The notes under the pieces are model-generated. The model was not told where the DNA came from, ran no database searches, and worked only from the letters and a program-made list of their open reading frames with translations. The translations under genes and the position numbers were made by a program. A DNA stretch of 64,000 bases from Paenibacillus pasadenensis. GTDB lineage: Bacteria > Bacillota > Bacilli > Paenibacillales > Paenibacillaceae. The DNA is taken from positions 310,001-374,000 of the forward strand of contig NZ_JAMBOT010000001.1 of NCBI RefSeq assembly GCF_023715725.1. The letters are read 5' to 3'. Within the stretch, counting starts at the first letter, position 1. Every line of letters begins with the position of its first letter. This document shows, piece after piece, positions 19,810-29,100 of this stretch.

Positions 19810-20427
19810 CTACCCATGTTTTATAATTTGAATGTCGTTGAGCGGCCAGAAAATCAGATCGGCACGCCCAATCAGCTGATCGTAAGGGATAAAACCGATT
19901 CTCCGGCTGTCCTCGCTGTTGCTGCGATTGTCGCCCATAGCAAGGAATGTACCCTCTGGCACTTTTCCTTCAGGAACGAATTCGTTCGGGAAATTCGGCC
20001 CGTTTTGATTCCACAGCTCGCCTCTCGCTTGCGCGTCGGCAATGGCTTGTTTCAAATACGGCTCGTCCTGCTTTTTGTCATTCACATATACATCGTCGCC
20101 TTCTACACGAACGGTGTCGCCCGGTACGGCAATGACACGTTTAATGAAATCCCGGCCTTCTTGCGGAACATGGAATACAACAACCTCGCCCGGCTTCGGC
20201 TTGCGGAATTCGTATAAAATTTTATTGACGATCAGCCGTTCGCCAGTATGGAAGTTCGGCTGCATGGACGGTCCATCCACCGCAAATGGGGCAAAGAGGA
20301 ACCAGCGGATCACCCAGACCAGTATCGCCGCAATTGCCAGCGCTTTGATCCATTCAAAAATCTCTTTCCGGGCCTTGCTTCCGCCTGACGCCGGTTGCTG
20401 CTGCTCCTGGAGCTGCTCGTCCACCAT
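19810..20427 (-). CDS. lepB: Signal peptidase I
   Basis: The 205-residue enzyme has one N-terminal membrane anchor (ALAIAAILVWVIRWFLFAPF), the catalytic Ser in VDGPSMQPNF and the catalytic Lys in RDFIKRVIAVPGD, plus box E LAMGDNRSNSEDSR. It removes signal peptides from exported proteins at the outer face of the membrane. It is of the single-anchor type typical of Gram-positives. It lies between rplS and rbgA. Confidence 0.97.
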   Translation of the reverse strand: MVDEQLQEQQQPASGGSKARKEIFEWIKALAIAAILVWVIRWFLFAPFAVDGPSMQPNFHTGERLIVNKILYEFRKPKPGEVVVFHVPQEGRDFIKRVIAVPGDTVRVEGDDVYVNDKKQDEPYLKQAIADAQARGELWNQNGPNFPNEFVPEGKVPEGTFLAMGDNRSNSEDSRRIGFIPYDQLIGRADLIFWPLNDIQIIKHG

Positions 20428-20539
20428 CTGTGCTCAGCCTTCTTTCCGTCTCCCGAAAGGGTGTTCTCTATGGCCATTTCCCGGTCTGCTTCCATTTATA
20501 AAAAGGAGCATGGGAACAGCTTCCATTCATACACGAAAA

Positions 20540-20562
20540 GGGGCTTGTTTGCGGCAAGCCCC
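20540..20562 (-). terminator. Intrinsic terminator downstream of rplS
   Basis: GGGGCTTG pairs with CAAGCCCC around a 7-nt loop, followed by TTTTCG on the minus strand. It separates rplS from lepB. Confidence 0.8.
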
Positions 20563-20599
20563 TCTAAGCATTCCATCTTTACGGCACTTCAATCGTTGC

Positions 20600-20944
20600 C
20601 TAGCGGCGGATTTCTTTAATCCGCGCTGCTTTACCGCGCAGTTCACGCAGGTAGTACAGTTTCGCGCGGCGCACTTTACCGCGGCGGGTAACCTCGATGC
20701 GATCGATCTTAGGCGAGTTGATCGGGAACGTACGCTCCACGCCAACACCGTAAGAAATTTTGCGGACGGTAAACGTCTCGCTAATTCCGCCGCCGCGACG
20801 TTTAATTACAACGCCTTCGAACAGCTGAACGCGCTCGCGGGATCCCTCGATAACTTTTACGTACACTTTCAGCGTGTCGCCAGGACGGAAGCTAGGGATG
20901 TCCTTACGAAGCTGCTCTTGGGTAATCGCTTGTACAATGTTCAT
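20600..20944 (-). CDS. rplS: 50S ribosomal protein L19
   Basis: The 114-residue protein reads [20 protein letters not shown], then [20 protein letters not shown], with [20 protein letters not shown] at the end. L19 lies at the 30S-50S interface. The ATG at 20944 follows GGAGG by 9 bp; the longer reading frame upstream runs through the promoter and is not coding. It has its own promoter, distinct from trmD. Confidence 0.98.
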   Translation of the reverse strand: MNIVQAITQEQLRKDIPSFRPGDTLKVYVKVIEGSRERVQLFEGVVIKRRGGGISETFTVRKISYGVGVERTFPINSPKIDRIEVTRRGKVRRAKLYYLRELRGKAARIKEIRR

Positions 20945-21046
20945 GAGTAGTGCCTCCTTCCACCATAGACGTTCATATAAGCTAGCCGACTCTCCAAATG
21001 AGCCGGATCGTTGCCGATAGAGGACCGCCCGAGTTTGCAAACAACA
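20945..21046 (-). promoter_or_regulatory. rplS 5' leader, possible L19 autoregulatory leader
   Basis: The transcript leader from the mapped promoter to rplS is about 100 nt. It includes TTGTTTGCAAAC and several short self-complementary segments. L19 leaders are known ahead of rplS in Bacillota, so this position is right, but I could not verify the consensus fold by eye. Confidence 0.35.
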
Positions 21047-21052
21047 TTGCCA

Positions 21053-21081
21053 ATCATACCATAGCCCGGACGAAAATACAA
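21053..21081 (-). promoter_or_regulatory. Sigma-A promoter of rplS
   Basis: On the minus strand TTGTAT and TATGAT are separated by exactly 17 bp. The -35 lies at 21076-21081 and the -10 at 21053-21058. Confidence 0.75.
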
Positions 21082-21189
21082 TGCCCGGCACGGACAAAGG
21101 TTAATTTTCTCCTTGCTGAACGTCCATTAGAAATGAGGAACATGGTTCCCTTCTATGTAAGCATTTCAACAAGTCTCACGATCCGGATT

Positions 21190-22122
21190 TTATTGGTTAT
21201 CGCTCTGCTGCTTGGCGCGGATCCAGTCCCGCTCCTTGTCCGACAGCGGCGCGGCCTCCAGCAAATCCGGCCTGCGCTGCAAAGTCCGCTGCAGCGATTG
21301 TTCCCGCCGCCATTGCTCAATGCGACTGTGGTGCCCCGACAGCAGCACCTCCGGGACATCCCAGCCTCGAAAGCTCGCAGGACGGGTGTAGTGAGGGTAC
21401 TCCAGCAATCCGGTGCTGTAGGAATCTGTAACGGCCGACGACTCGTTGCCAAGTACGCCGGGAAGCAGCCGCACAACACTATCAATCATGACCATCGCCG
21501 GCAGCTCGCCGCCGGTCAGCACATAGTCGCCTATGGACAGCTCGTCCGTGACAAGATGTTCGCGAATCCGCTCGTCATAACCTTCGTAATGTCCGCAAAT
21601 AAAAATAAGCCGTTCCTCCGCCGCCAGCTCCTCCGCTTTGCGCTGGGTGAACGGTTCTCCTTGCGGGCACATTAAAATAATTCGCGGCGGGCGGCTGCCT
21701 TTAGCTGACTCACCCGGAACGCCCGCTTCAGCACTCTCGGTACCAGAGGGAGCAGAATGTGACAGGTAATCCGCTCCCTTTGAAACCGGCAGTCCAACGC
21801 TCTCCGATGCGGGTTGGGCTTCCCCGTCCTGTTCCAACACAGCGTCAAAACCTGGCGTTCCGAACGTAGAATCGGCGCCAGACTTAGGCTTCAATCCGAG
21901 CAGATCCTCTACAGCCGAAAATACAGGTTCAGCCTTGAGCACCATGCCGCCTCCGCCGCCATACGGATAGTCGTCAACCGTATTATGCTTGTTATTCGCA
22001 TATAGACGGAAATTAACCGCATTCAGCGAGACGATGCCCTTATCCCGGGCTTTGCCGAGTATGCTGGCCCCGAAAACGCCGTCGAACATTTCCGGGAACA
22101 GCGTCAGCACATCAATTCTCAT
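21190..22122 (-). CDS. trmD: tRNA (guanine-37-N1) methyltransferase TrmD with internal insert
   Basis: The SPOUT methyltransferase core is intact: [34 protein letters not shown], the knot residues [15 protein letters not shown] and [20 protein letters not shown]. The protein makes m1G37 in tRNA and prevents frameshifting. At 310 residues it is about 65 longer than usual. The excess is one block at residues 75-144, rich in Gly/Ser/Ala/Glu and probably disordered, placed between VFSAVEDL and [10 protein letters not shown]. It remains in frame, so the gene is not broken. It follows rimM by 3 bp. Confidence 0.96.
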   Translation of the reverse strand: MRIDVLTLFPEMFDGVFGASILGKARDKGIVSLNAVNFRLYANNKHNTVDDYPYGGGGGMVLKAEPVFSAVEDLLGLKPKSGADSTFGTPGFDAVLEQDGEAQPASESVGLPVSKGADYLSHSAPSGTESAEAGVPGESAKGSRPPRIILMCPQGEPFTQRKAEELAAEERLIFICGHYEGYDERIREHLVTDELSIGDYVLTGGELPAMVMIDSVVRLLPGVLGNESSAVTDSYSTGLLEYPHYTRPASFRGWDVPEVLLSGHHSRIEQWRREQSLQRTLQRRPDLLEAAPLSDKERDWIRAKQQSDNQ

Positions 22123-22125
22123 CGG

Positions 22126-22644
22126 CTACATCAACCCTTCCAGCAGCCGGACCGTAATCTTTTTGCTGTGAACATTGACCTTCAGCACGACGTCATCGAT
22201 ATAGGGAAGCAGCAGCTCTTTGCCATTCTCCAGCTCTACGACCCATACGTCATTGGCGCCGGGACGGAGAATCTCGGTGACGACACCAAGCCGCTCCTCT
22301 TCCTCTGTAATCACTTCGCAGCCAATAATATCTGTGTAGTAAAATTCGCCTTCATCCAGCTTCTCACGGTGTTCCCCCGTAATTTTAAGCAGGCTGCCCT
22401 TGAACTTTTCCACCTCGTTAATATTGTCAAAGCCTTTCAGCTTAACGATATAGGTGTTTTTGTGGTTACGCGAGCTAAGCACTTCCACCTGGACTGCGCC
22501 AGGCTCATCTGCCCTATGAATCCACAGCTTGCTGCCGCGCGCAAAACGCTGTTCCGCAAAATCCGTATGCGGCACGATTTTGACCTCTCCGCGAATTCCG
22601 TGCGTATTGGCGATTTCGCCGACTGTGTACCATTGTTCCGCCAT
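22126..22644 (-). CDS. rimM: Ribosome maturation factor RimM
   Basis: About 172 residues: the N-terminal RimM domain begins MAEQWYTVGEIANTHGIRGE and the C-terminal PRC-barrel includes VTEILRPGANDVWVVELENG and LLPYIDDVVLKVN. RimM assists assembly of the 30S head around S19. GAGG lies 8 bp before the ATG at 22644; an upstream GTG is less likely. trmD follows at once, giving the conserved rimM-trmD pair. Confidence 0.96.
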   Translation of the reverse strand: MAEQWYTVGEIANTHGIRGEVKIVPHTDFAEQRFARGSKLWIHRADEPGAVQVEVLSSRNHKNTYIVKLKGFDNINEVEKFKGSLLKITGEHREKLDEGEFYYTDIIGCEVITEEEERLGVVTEILRPGANDVWVVELENGKELLLPYIDDVVLKVNVHSKKITVRLLEGLM

Positions 22645-22672
22645 CAGTATCACCTCGCATTGTATGCAAAAG

Positions 22673-22696
22673 GGGCTAGGATATACATCCTAACCC
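22673..22696 (-). terminator. Hairpin between rpsP and rimM (possible attenuator)
   Basis: GGGTTAGGAT pairs with ATCCTAGCCC (one G-U) around a 4-nt loop, followed by CCTTTT on the minus strand. It lies in the only sizeable spacer between rpsP and rimM and could reduce rimM-trmD expression relative to rpsP. Confidence 0.6.
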
Positions 22697-22739
22697 TCTT
22701 GCCAAGCTCTTATTCCGAAATCATCCCGAGGGCGATTTC

Positions 22740-23012
22740 TTATTTTTGGTGCTTCAGCTCGTGGAATTTCGTAAGCACGCCTGCTTTGGAAAGCAGGTTG
22801 CGGACGGTGTCAGAAGCTTGCGCTCCCGTTTGCAGCCACTTGAGGGCTTTCTCTTCGTCGATATTCACTTGAGCCGGTTGTGCAACCGGGTTATAAGTGC
22901 CGATTTCTTCGATGAAACGACCGTCGCGCGGGGAACGGGAATCAGATACCACGACGCGGTAGAAAGGTGCTTTGTGAGCGCCAATGCGTTTCAGACGGAT
23001 ACGTACTGCCAT
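22740..23012 (-). CDS. rpsP: 30S ribosomal protein S16
   Basis: The 90-residue protein reads [20 protein letters not shown] and [20 protein letters not shown], the canonical bS16 sequence. S16 is an early 30S assembly protein. A strong AGGAGG precedes the start. It lies between ffh and rimM. The KH-domain gene khpA (ylqC) that follows rpsP in most Bacillota is absent. Confidence 0.98.
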   Translation of the reverse strand: MAVRIRLKRIGAHKAPFYRVVVSDSRSPRDGRFIEEIGTYNPVAQPAQVNIDEEKALKWLQTGAQASDTVRNLLSKAGVLTKFHELKHQK

Positions 23013-23077
23013 TTTACTTCACCTCCTTGAAAGAATCAGGCGCCAATGGACGCCGTTTAAAGCTCCTCCGTCGGCAA

Positions 23078-24481
23078 TCAGCCGAACGGAAACTTTTTGT
23101 TTTTGCCGAACATGCCCTTGAGGCTGTTCATATTCATACCGCCCTTGGCTCCCTTAGGCATCTTCATGCCGCCTCCGGGTCCCATCATAGAGCTGAACTG
23201 TTTCATCATTTTGCGCATATCGTCGAACTGCTTAATCAGGCGATTGACCTCGGCAATTGAGGTGCCGCTGCCTGCGGCAATCCGTCTACGGCGGCTATGA
23301 TTCAGAATCTCGGGCTTGCGCTTCTCATCGGTCGTCATCGACTTCACGATTGCTTCGATACGTCCGACCTGTTTGTCGTCCACCTTGAGATCCTTCATGC
23401 CCTTCATCTTGTTCATGCCCGGCAGCATGTCCATGATCTGATCCAGCGGCCCCATATTGCGGACCTGCTCCATCTGCTCCAGGAAATCCTCGAAGGTGAA
23501 CTCGGCGTTGCGCATCTTGCGCTCCATCTCGGCCGCTTTATCTGCATCAATGCCCGCCTGAGCTTTCTCAATCAGGGAAAGCATGTCGCCCATACCGAGA
23601 ATCCGGGATGCCATTCGCTCAGGATGGAAAGGCTCAAGCGGTTCGATTTTTTCGCCGCTTGCGGCAAACTTGATCGGACAGCCCGTGACAGCCTTGACCG
23701 ACAGCGCCGCGCCGCCGCGGGTATCGCCGTCCAGCTTCGTCAGCACAACGCCAGTCAGCTCAAGCTGATCGTGGAAGCTTTGCGCCACGTTAACCGCTTC
23801 TTGGCCTGTCATGGCATCAACAACAAGCAGCACCTCATCGGGTTTTGTTACCTCATGAATTTGCTTCAGCTCTTCCATAAGCGCTTCATCGATGTGCAGC
23901 CGGCCGGCCGTATCGATGATGACATAATCAAGCCCGTTGTCCTTGGCATGCTGCAGACCTTGACGAGCAATCTCCACTGGAGATGTCTGGTCGCCGAGCG
24001 TGAATACCGGAACGCCGATTCCGCTGCCGACCACTTGCAGCTGCTTGATTGCGGCAGGACGGTAAATATCGCCCGCCACAAGCAGCGGCTTGTGGTTCGA
24101 TTTTTTGAGCATGAGCGCAAGCTTGCCCGACGTCGTCGTTTTACCGGCGCCCTGCAGGCCCGCCATCATAATAACGGTCGGCGGCTTGTTGGCCTTCGCC
24201 AGCTTGCTCTGCGTACCGCCCATCAGCTCGGTCAGTTCCTTGTTCACGATGTCAATGATGACCATGCCCGGCGTAAAGCTCTTCTGCAGCTCTTGGCCGA
24301 GTGCCTTCTCCTTGACCTTCGCGATAAACTCCTTGACCACCTTAAAGTTAACGTCAGCTTCCAGCAGGGCAAGTCTGACCTCGCGCATGGCGTCGTTCAG
24401 GTCTTCCTCCGTTACCTTGCCCTTGCCGCGCAACTTGCCGAACACACTCTGCAGCCGGCTTGACAGTCCTTCAAAAGCCAT
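23078..24481 (-). CDS. ffh: Signal recognition particle GTPase Ffh
   Basis: About 467 residues: N domain, G domain (Walker A GLQGAGKTTTSGKLA, DTAGRLHID, TKLDGDTRGGAALS) and the Met-rich M domain (FEDFLEQMEQVRNMGPLDQI, ending GGMKMPKGAKGGMNMNSLKG). Ffh binds 4.5S/6S RNA and signal sequences and docks on FtsY. The ATG at 24481 has GGAGG 9 bp upstream, so the 15 extra residues of the longest frame are not used. Confidence 0.98.
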   Translation of the reverse strand: MAFEGLSSRLQSVFGKLRGKGKVTEEDLNDAMREVRLALLEADVNFKVVKEFIAKVKEKALGQELQKSFTPGMVIIDIVNKELTELMGGTQSKLAKANKPPTVIMMAGLQGAGKTTTSGKLALMLKKSNHKPLLVAGDIYRPAAIKQLQVVGSGIGVPVFTLGDQTSPVEIARQGLQHAKDNGLDYVIIDTAGRLHIDEALMEELKQIHEVTKPDEVLLVVDAMTGQEAVNVAQSFHDQLELTGVVLTKLDGDTRGGAALSVKAVTGCPIKFAASGEKIEPLEPFHPERMASRILGMGDMLSLIEKAQAGIDADKAAEMERKMRNAEFTFEDFLEQMEQVRNMGPLDQIMDMLPGMNKMKGMKDLKVDDKQVGRIEAIVKSMTTDEKRKPEILNHSRRRRIAAGSGTSIAEVNRLIKQFDDMRKMMKQFSSMMGPGGGMKMPKGAKGGMNMNSLKGMFGKNKKFPFG

Positions 24482-24585
24482 TGTCGCCACCTCCTGTCCG
24501 CTTCTTCCTTGATTTTCATTGCGCATTTACTACTGTACATCTATAAAATCCGGCGTTATGCCCGCCGTTCATAATTGATTCAATC

Positions 24586-24960
24586 TCATTGCATCGTACC
24601 GGGAAGCAGCGCTTCCCGCAGCCCGTGGGCCAAACTGCTGATCCGTTTGCCCTCATCGGCCTCTAAACCAAGCGCGGCGCGCTCCAGCTCGTCCAGCAGC
24701 TGCGCCGCAGCCGCCGAGCGTTCCAGCAGCCCGATCTTTGCTTCGTATTCCTCCAGCAGCAAACCGCCACGCTTCACATGCTCGTACACGGCTTGTCTGC
24801 TAATGCCCAGCTCTGCGGCAATCTCGCCAAGCGAGAAGTCTTCCCGAAAATAAGAAGTCAGGATATCGACCTGCTTCTCGGTGAGCAGCGTACCGTATAG
24901 ATCAAACAGCATGTTGATCCGGTTTGTCTTCTCCAGAGCATCGCGGCTATCCGCTCCCAT
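24586..24960 (-). CDS. ylxM: UPF0122 family DNA-binding protein YlxM
   Basis: The 124-residue protein contains a sigma-70 region 4-like helix-turn-helix (LLTEKQVDILTSYFREDFSL, GEIAAELGISRQAVYEHVKR). YlxM associates with the SRP pathway and is usually encoded just before ffh, as here. The ATG at 24960 has AAGGAG 8 bp upstream. The longer frame would begin inside the -35 box of a near-perfect promoter, so it is rejected. Confidence 0.93.
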   Translation of the reverse strand: MGADSRDALEKTNRINMLFDLYGTLLTEKQVDILTSYFREDFSLGEIAAELGISRQAVYEHVKRGGLLLEEYEAKIGLLERSAAAAQLLDELERAALGLEADEGKRISSLAHGLREALLPGTMQ

Positions 24961-25000
24961 CACAGCAGCTCCTTCCGCCGGATGTTTCTTCGCGAGACCT

Positions 25001-25029
25001 ATCATAACGCAGCGGACATCAGGTGTCAA
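25001..25029 (-). promoter_or_regulatory. Sigma-A promoter of ylxM-ffh-rpsP-rimM-trmD
   Basis: On the minus strand TTGACA (25024-25029) and TATGAT (25001-25006) are 17 bp apart, a near-consensus promoter. It lies between ftsY and ylxM and fixes the ylxM start downstream. Confidence 0.85.
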
Positions 25030-25058
25030 GCTTAAGACCTTGTCACCTTGTTACAATG

Positions 25059-26048
25059 CTATTCGTCCTGCTCCTGCTCGCGAATAATTCCGGCGAACAA
25101 GGCGTGAACAAACTGCTCGCTGTCGAATGTCTGCAGGTCGCCCATTTTTTCGCCGAGGCCGACCAGTTTGACCGGCAAGCTAAGCTCGTTGCGGATAGCG
25201 ATGACGATACCGCCTTTTGCCGTGCTGTCCAGTTTTGTCAGCACGAGGCCGGTTACGCCGCTTTTCTCCCCGAACAGCTTGGCTTGGCTGAGCGCGTTCT
25301 GGCCGGTGTTGGCGTCCAGCACGAGCAGCACTTCATGCGGAGCGCCGGGAATTTCACGCTGGATGACGCGGAAAATTTTGTTCAGCTCTTCCATCAGATT
25401 GTTTTTGTTTTGCAGCCGGCCCGCCGTGTCGCAGAGCAGTACGTCGACTTTACGCTGCTTGGCGGCATGAACCGCATCGTACATAACCGCCGCCGGGTCG
25501 GAGCCCGCCTGCTGGCGGATGACGTCAACGCCGACGCGCTGTCCCCATACTTCCAGCTGCTCAATCGCACCGGCGCGGAATGTGTCTCCTGCAGCGAGCA
25601 ACACGGATTTGCCTTCGCTTTTGAAACGATGCGCCAGCTTGCCGATCGTAGTCGTTTTGCCAACGCCGTTAACGCCGACGAACAGAATAACCGTAATGCC
25701 GTCTTCCGCAATACGCAAACTGTTGTCCTGATCTCCGCCAAGCAGTCCAATCAGCTTTTCAGACAGCACCGGCTGCAGCTGGGACGCTTCCTCGATCTTG
25801 CGCTTTTTAACCTCTGCGCGCAGATCTTCAATCAGCTCCATGACCGTATTGACGCCTACGTCGGCGCCGATCAAAATCTCTTCGAGCTCCTCGTAGAACT
25901 CTTCGTCGATCTTTTTGCGGCGCGTAATAAGCTCTTCAACCCTCTCAACGAGAGCGGTGCGTGTTTTGGCCAAACCTTCCTTAAACACATTTGTTACGGA
26001 CTCAGCCTTGCTTGCGATGCTATCCTTCAGCTTTTTGAAAAAGCCCAT
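25059..26048 (-). CDS. ftsY: Signal recognition particle receptor FtsY
   Basis: The 329-residue protein has the NG-domain GTPase of the SRP receptor: GVNGVGKTTTIGKLAHRF, GDTFRAGAIEQLEVWGQRVG, CDTAGRLQNKNNLMEEL and LTKLDSTAKGGIVIAI. It has only a short N-terminal segment, as in Bacillus, without the long acidic A domain of E. coli. It docks Ffh-ribosome complexes at the membrane. It follows smc, as in B. subtilis. Confidence 0.97.
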   Translation of the reverse strand: MGFFKKLKDSIASKAESVTNVFKEGLAKTRTALVERVEELITRRKKIDEEFYEELEEILIGADVGVNTVMELIEDLRAEVKKRKIEEASQLQPVLSEKLIGLLGGDQDNSLRIAEDGITVILFVGVNGVGKTTTIGKLAHRFKSEGKSVLLAAGDTFRAGAIEQLEVWGQRVGVDVIRQQAGSDPAAVMYDAVHAAKQRKVDVLLCDTAGRLQNKNNLMEELNKIFRVIQREIPGAPHEVLLVLDANTGQNALSQAKLFGEKSGVTGLVLTKLDSTAKGGIVIAIRNELSLPVKLVGLGEKMGDLQTFDSEQFVHALFAGIIREQEQDE

Positions 26049-26106
26049 TGCAATCCCTCCGGTACTAACTTGTCATAGTTAAAATTATCGGCGAACCGAT
26101 CATGCA

Positions 26107-29100
26107 TCATGCCGAGGCCGACTCGTCCCCATCCTCAAAATCGTCCTCCAGACGGACGGACACAAGCTTGGATACGCCGCCCTCTTCCATCGTGACGCCG
26201 TACAGCACATCGGCCTCTTCCATCGTGCCTTTGCGATGAGTGACGACGATGAACTGGGTCAGCTCCGAGAACTCCCGCAAATACTGGGCAAAACGGGATA
26301 CATTCGCCTCGTCCAAAGCCGCTTCGACCTCGTCGAGCACGCAGAACGGCACCGGCTTCACCTGCAAAATTGCAAACAGCAGCGCAATTGCCGTCAGCGC
26401 GCGCTCTCCGCCGGAGAGCAGCTGAAGGTTTTGAAGCTTCTTACCCGGCGGCTGGGCGAGAATATCAATGCCCGTATCCAAAATCCGCTCGGGATCGGCT
26501 AGCGTCAGGTCAGCACGTCCGCCGCCGAACAGCTTGGCAAATACGACGACGAAATGCCGGCGGATCTCCTCAAATGTAAGGCGGAAACGGCGCGACATTT
26601 CATCCTCCATCTCGCGGATGACCTCATACAGCGTTGCCTTTGCCTCCATCAAATCCTGGCGCTGGCTGTCTAGAAACTCGAACCGTTCGCGAACGCGCTG
26701 ATATTCTTCAATCGCTCCGAGATTGACGTCCCCGAGCGCCCCGATACGGCGCTTCAGATCGCGCACAGCGGTTTGCGCCTCGGCGGCGTCACCTTCCAGC
26801 TGGTAACGCGCTTTTGCCAGCTCGTAGCTTAAGCCATATTCCTCGCTCAGCTTGCGCAGCAGGTTGTCCAGCTCAACATCTAGACGGTTGACGGCAATTT
26901 CGGTCTGCCGCAGCTGTTCCTCGACACGTTTGAGCCCGTTGCGCTGCTCGCGCGTTTCATTTTCCATCAGCTCCAGCTCACGGCCCTTATCAGCTCTCGC
27001 CGAACGTTTGAGGTCAGTTTGCTCACTGCAATCCTGTTTGCGCAGGCGCAACCGGTTAAGCTCTTCGATCTGGCGCACAGAGTCTTCCTCAAGCTTCTCC
27101 AGCTCAGCGGTACGCTGGCGAAGCTGCGCATCCACGGCAGCGGCTTCGTTAGCCGCACGGCTTACGTCGGAGCGGACCCGGTTCAACGTATCCTGCACCG
27201 CCAGCCGCTCTTGATCGGCCTTCGCCATCTGAATTTTCAGGTCGGTGAGCTGAACCTGCAGCTCCTCCTTCTCCGATTCGCTCGCTTTGCGCCGCTCCTC
27301 GGCGATGCGAATCGCCTCCTGCAAACCGGCTTCGCGAATGCCCAGCTCGTCAAGCCTCGCCGCCGCCTCGGCAGAGGAGTTGCGAAGCGACTGCTCTTCC
27401 TCCTCGTAGCCGGAACGGTCTGAGCTGAACACAGCGCCTTGTTCCGCCAATGCCGACAGCTCGCTCTCGGCATGCTGCAGCTCAGCACGCTGCTGCTGCT
27501 CCTGCAGCTTCAGACGCTCCGCAGTCTCACGCAGCTCGTCTCGGTTCTGAGCCGCAATAGAAGCCTCCTTGCGAATATCAGACAGCTCCGCGCGCACGCG
27601 ATCCAGCTGCCGCTGCAGCTCGCTGGATTCCTCGTCCAGCTGCTCGATTTGGCGCTGCCGGCCAAGCAGGCTGGCTCCTTTTTTCTGCAGGCTGCCGCCG
27701 GTCATGGAGCCGCCCGCGTTCACGATGTCTCCCTCTAACGTCACGACGCGGAAGCGATATCCGCAGCGGGCCGCAATCCGGTTCGCCGCCTCCAAATTCT
27801 CGGCAAGCAGCACGTTGCCGAGCAAATTGCCGACGATGGACTCGTACTTCGAATCGCAGGATACAAGCTCCGCGGCGATACCGATGAATCCCTCCATCGT
27901 CGAAAGCTGCCTGCGGTCCTGTTCCGGCACGGAACGCGCCTTGATAACATCTAGCGGCAGGAACGTCGCCCGTCCTAGCTGGCGCTGCTTCAGAAAAGCA
28001 ATTGCCGCCCGCGCTGTACGCTCGTCCTGCATGACAACATGCTGCATCGCGCCGCCAAGCGCGGTTTCTACCGCCGTTTCAATGCGATGCGGCACGCGCA
28101 CCAGCTCGGCTACCGCACCGTGCACACCTTCCAAACCACCGGAAGACCGGCGGGACGCTTTCAGCACTTCCCGCACGCCGTGCATGAAGCCGTCGAGCGC
28201 ATCCTGCATTTCCTTCATCGTGTCGCGGCGGGATACCAGGGCTTCCTTGCGCTGTTCCCAGCTGCGGACAGCAGCCGACGCTTCCTCTTGACGCTTCTGA
28301 AGCTGCTGAACGCGCTGGGACTCCTCTATGTACTTGCTTCGAACGTTTTCCAGCTCCGCAGACGTGGCGGCAAGCGCCGCGCCAAGCTCCGCCTGTTTTC
28401 CTTGCAGCCGGCCGGATTGCTCCTGCCATTTGCCTTCTTCGCCGCCCAACCGTTCCTTGCGGCGCTGCAGCGTTTCCAGCTGCTGTTCCGCATAACGAAT
28501 CTCGTTGCGCAGCTGAGCCATCGTGCTCAGCACCTCAAGCAGCTCGCCCTTCAGCGATTCCCCCGCTACCAGCGATGTGCCGCCGGCAACACCCTGCAGC
28601 CGGTTCTCTTCGCTGCCCGCACGGCTGCGAAGGTCGATCAGCTGCGCCTCAAGCGCTGATGCTTTGGCGCGAACCTGCTCCTCTTCGGCGGCCAGCTCTT
28701 GCTTGCGGATCGCCAATGTCTCCTGCGTCTGCTGCAGCTGCTCAAGACTGTCGCCGAGATAACGACGGCGCTCCTTGAGCACCTCGCCATGGCCTTCGCA
28801 TTTCTCGAATTCCTCGCTGTACTCCAGCATGCTGGCATGCAGCTCTTCCAGCTGCTCCTCCAGACGGCGCAGCTCCTGGCGGTCCTTCTCGAGCGAAGCA
28901 TCATGTTTGCTGACGACCGAAGCGAGCTCCAGCTCTTCCTTTTTGAGCGATTCCAGGCGGCTGTTGTTCTCGTTCCAGCTTTGATGCACGCCGTCAATCT
29001 GATGAACGTACAGAGCAATCTCGCTGTTTTTCAGCTCTTCCTTCAGCTCTTTATAAAGCACGGCGCGTTCGGATTGCTCGCGCAGCGGCTCCACCTGATC

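Noticed and set aside
20945..21097. Longer N-terminus of L19
   Set aside because: The extension runs through the promoter and leader, and L19 always starts near [12 protein letters not shown] sequence.
24961..25029. Longer N-terminus of YlxM
   Set aside because: The frame begins in the -35 box of a near-consensus promoter; the internal ATG has a good ribosome site.
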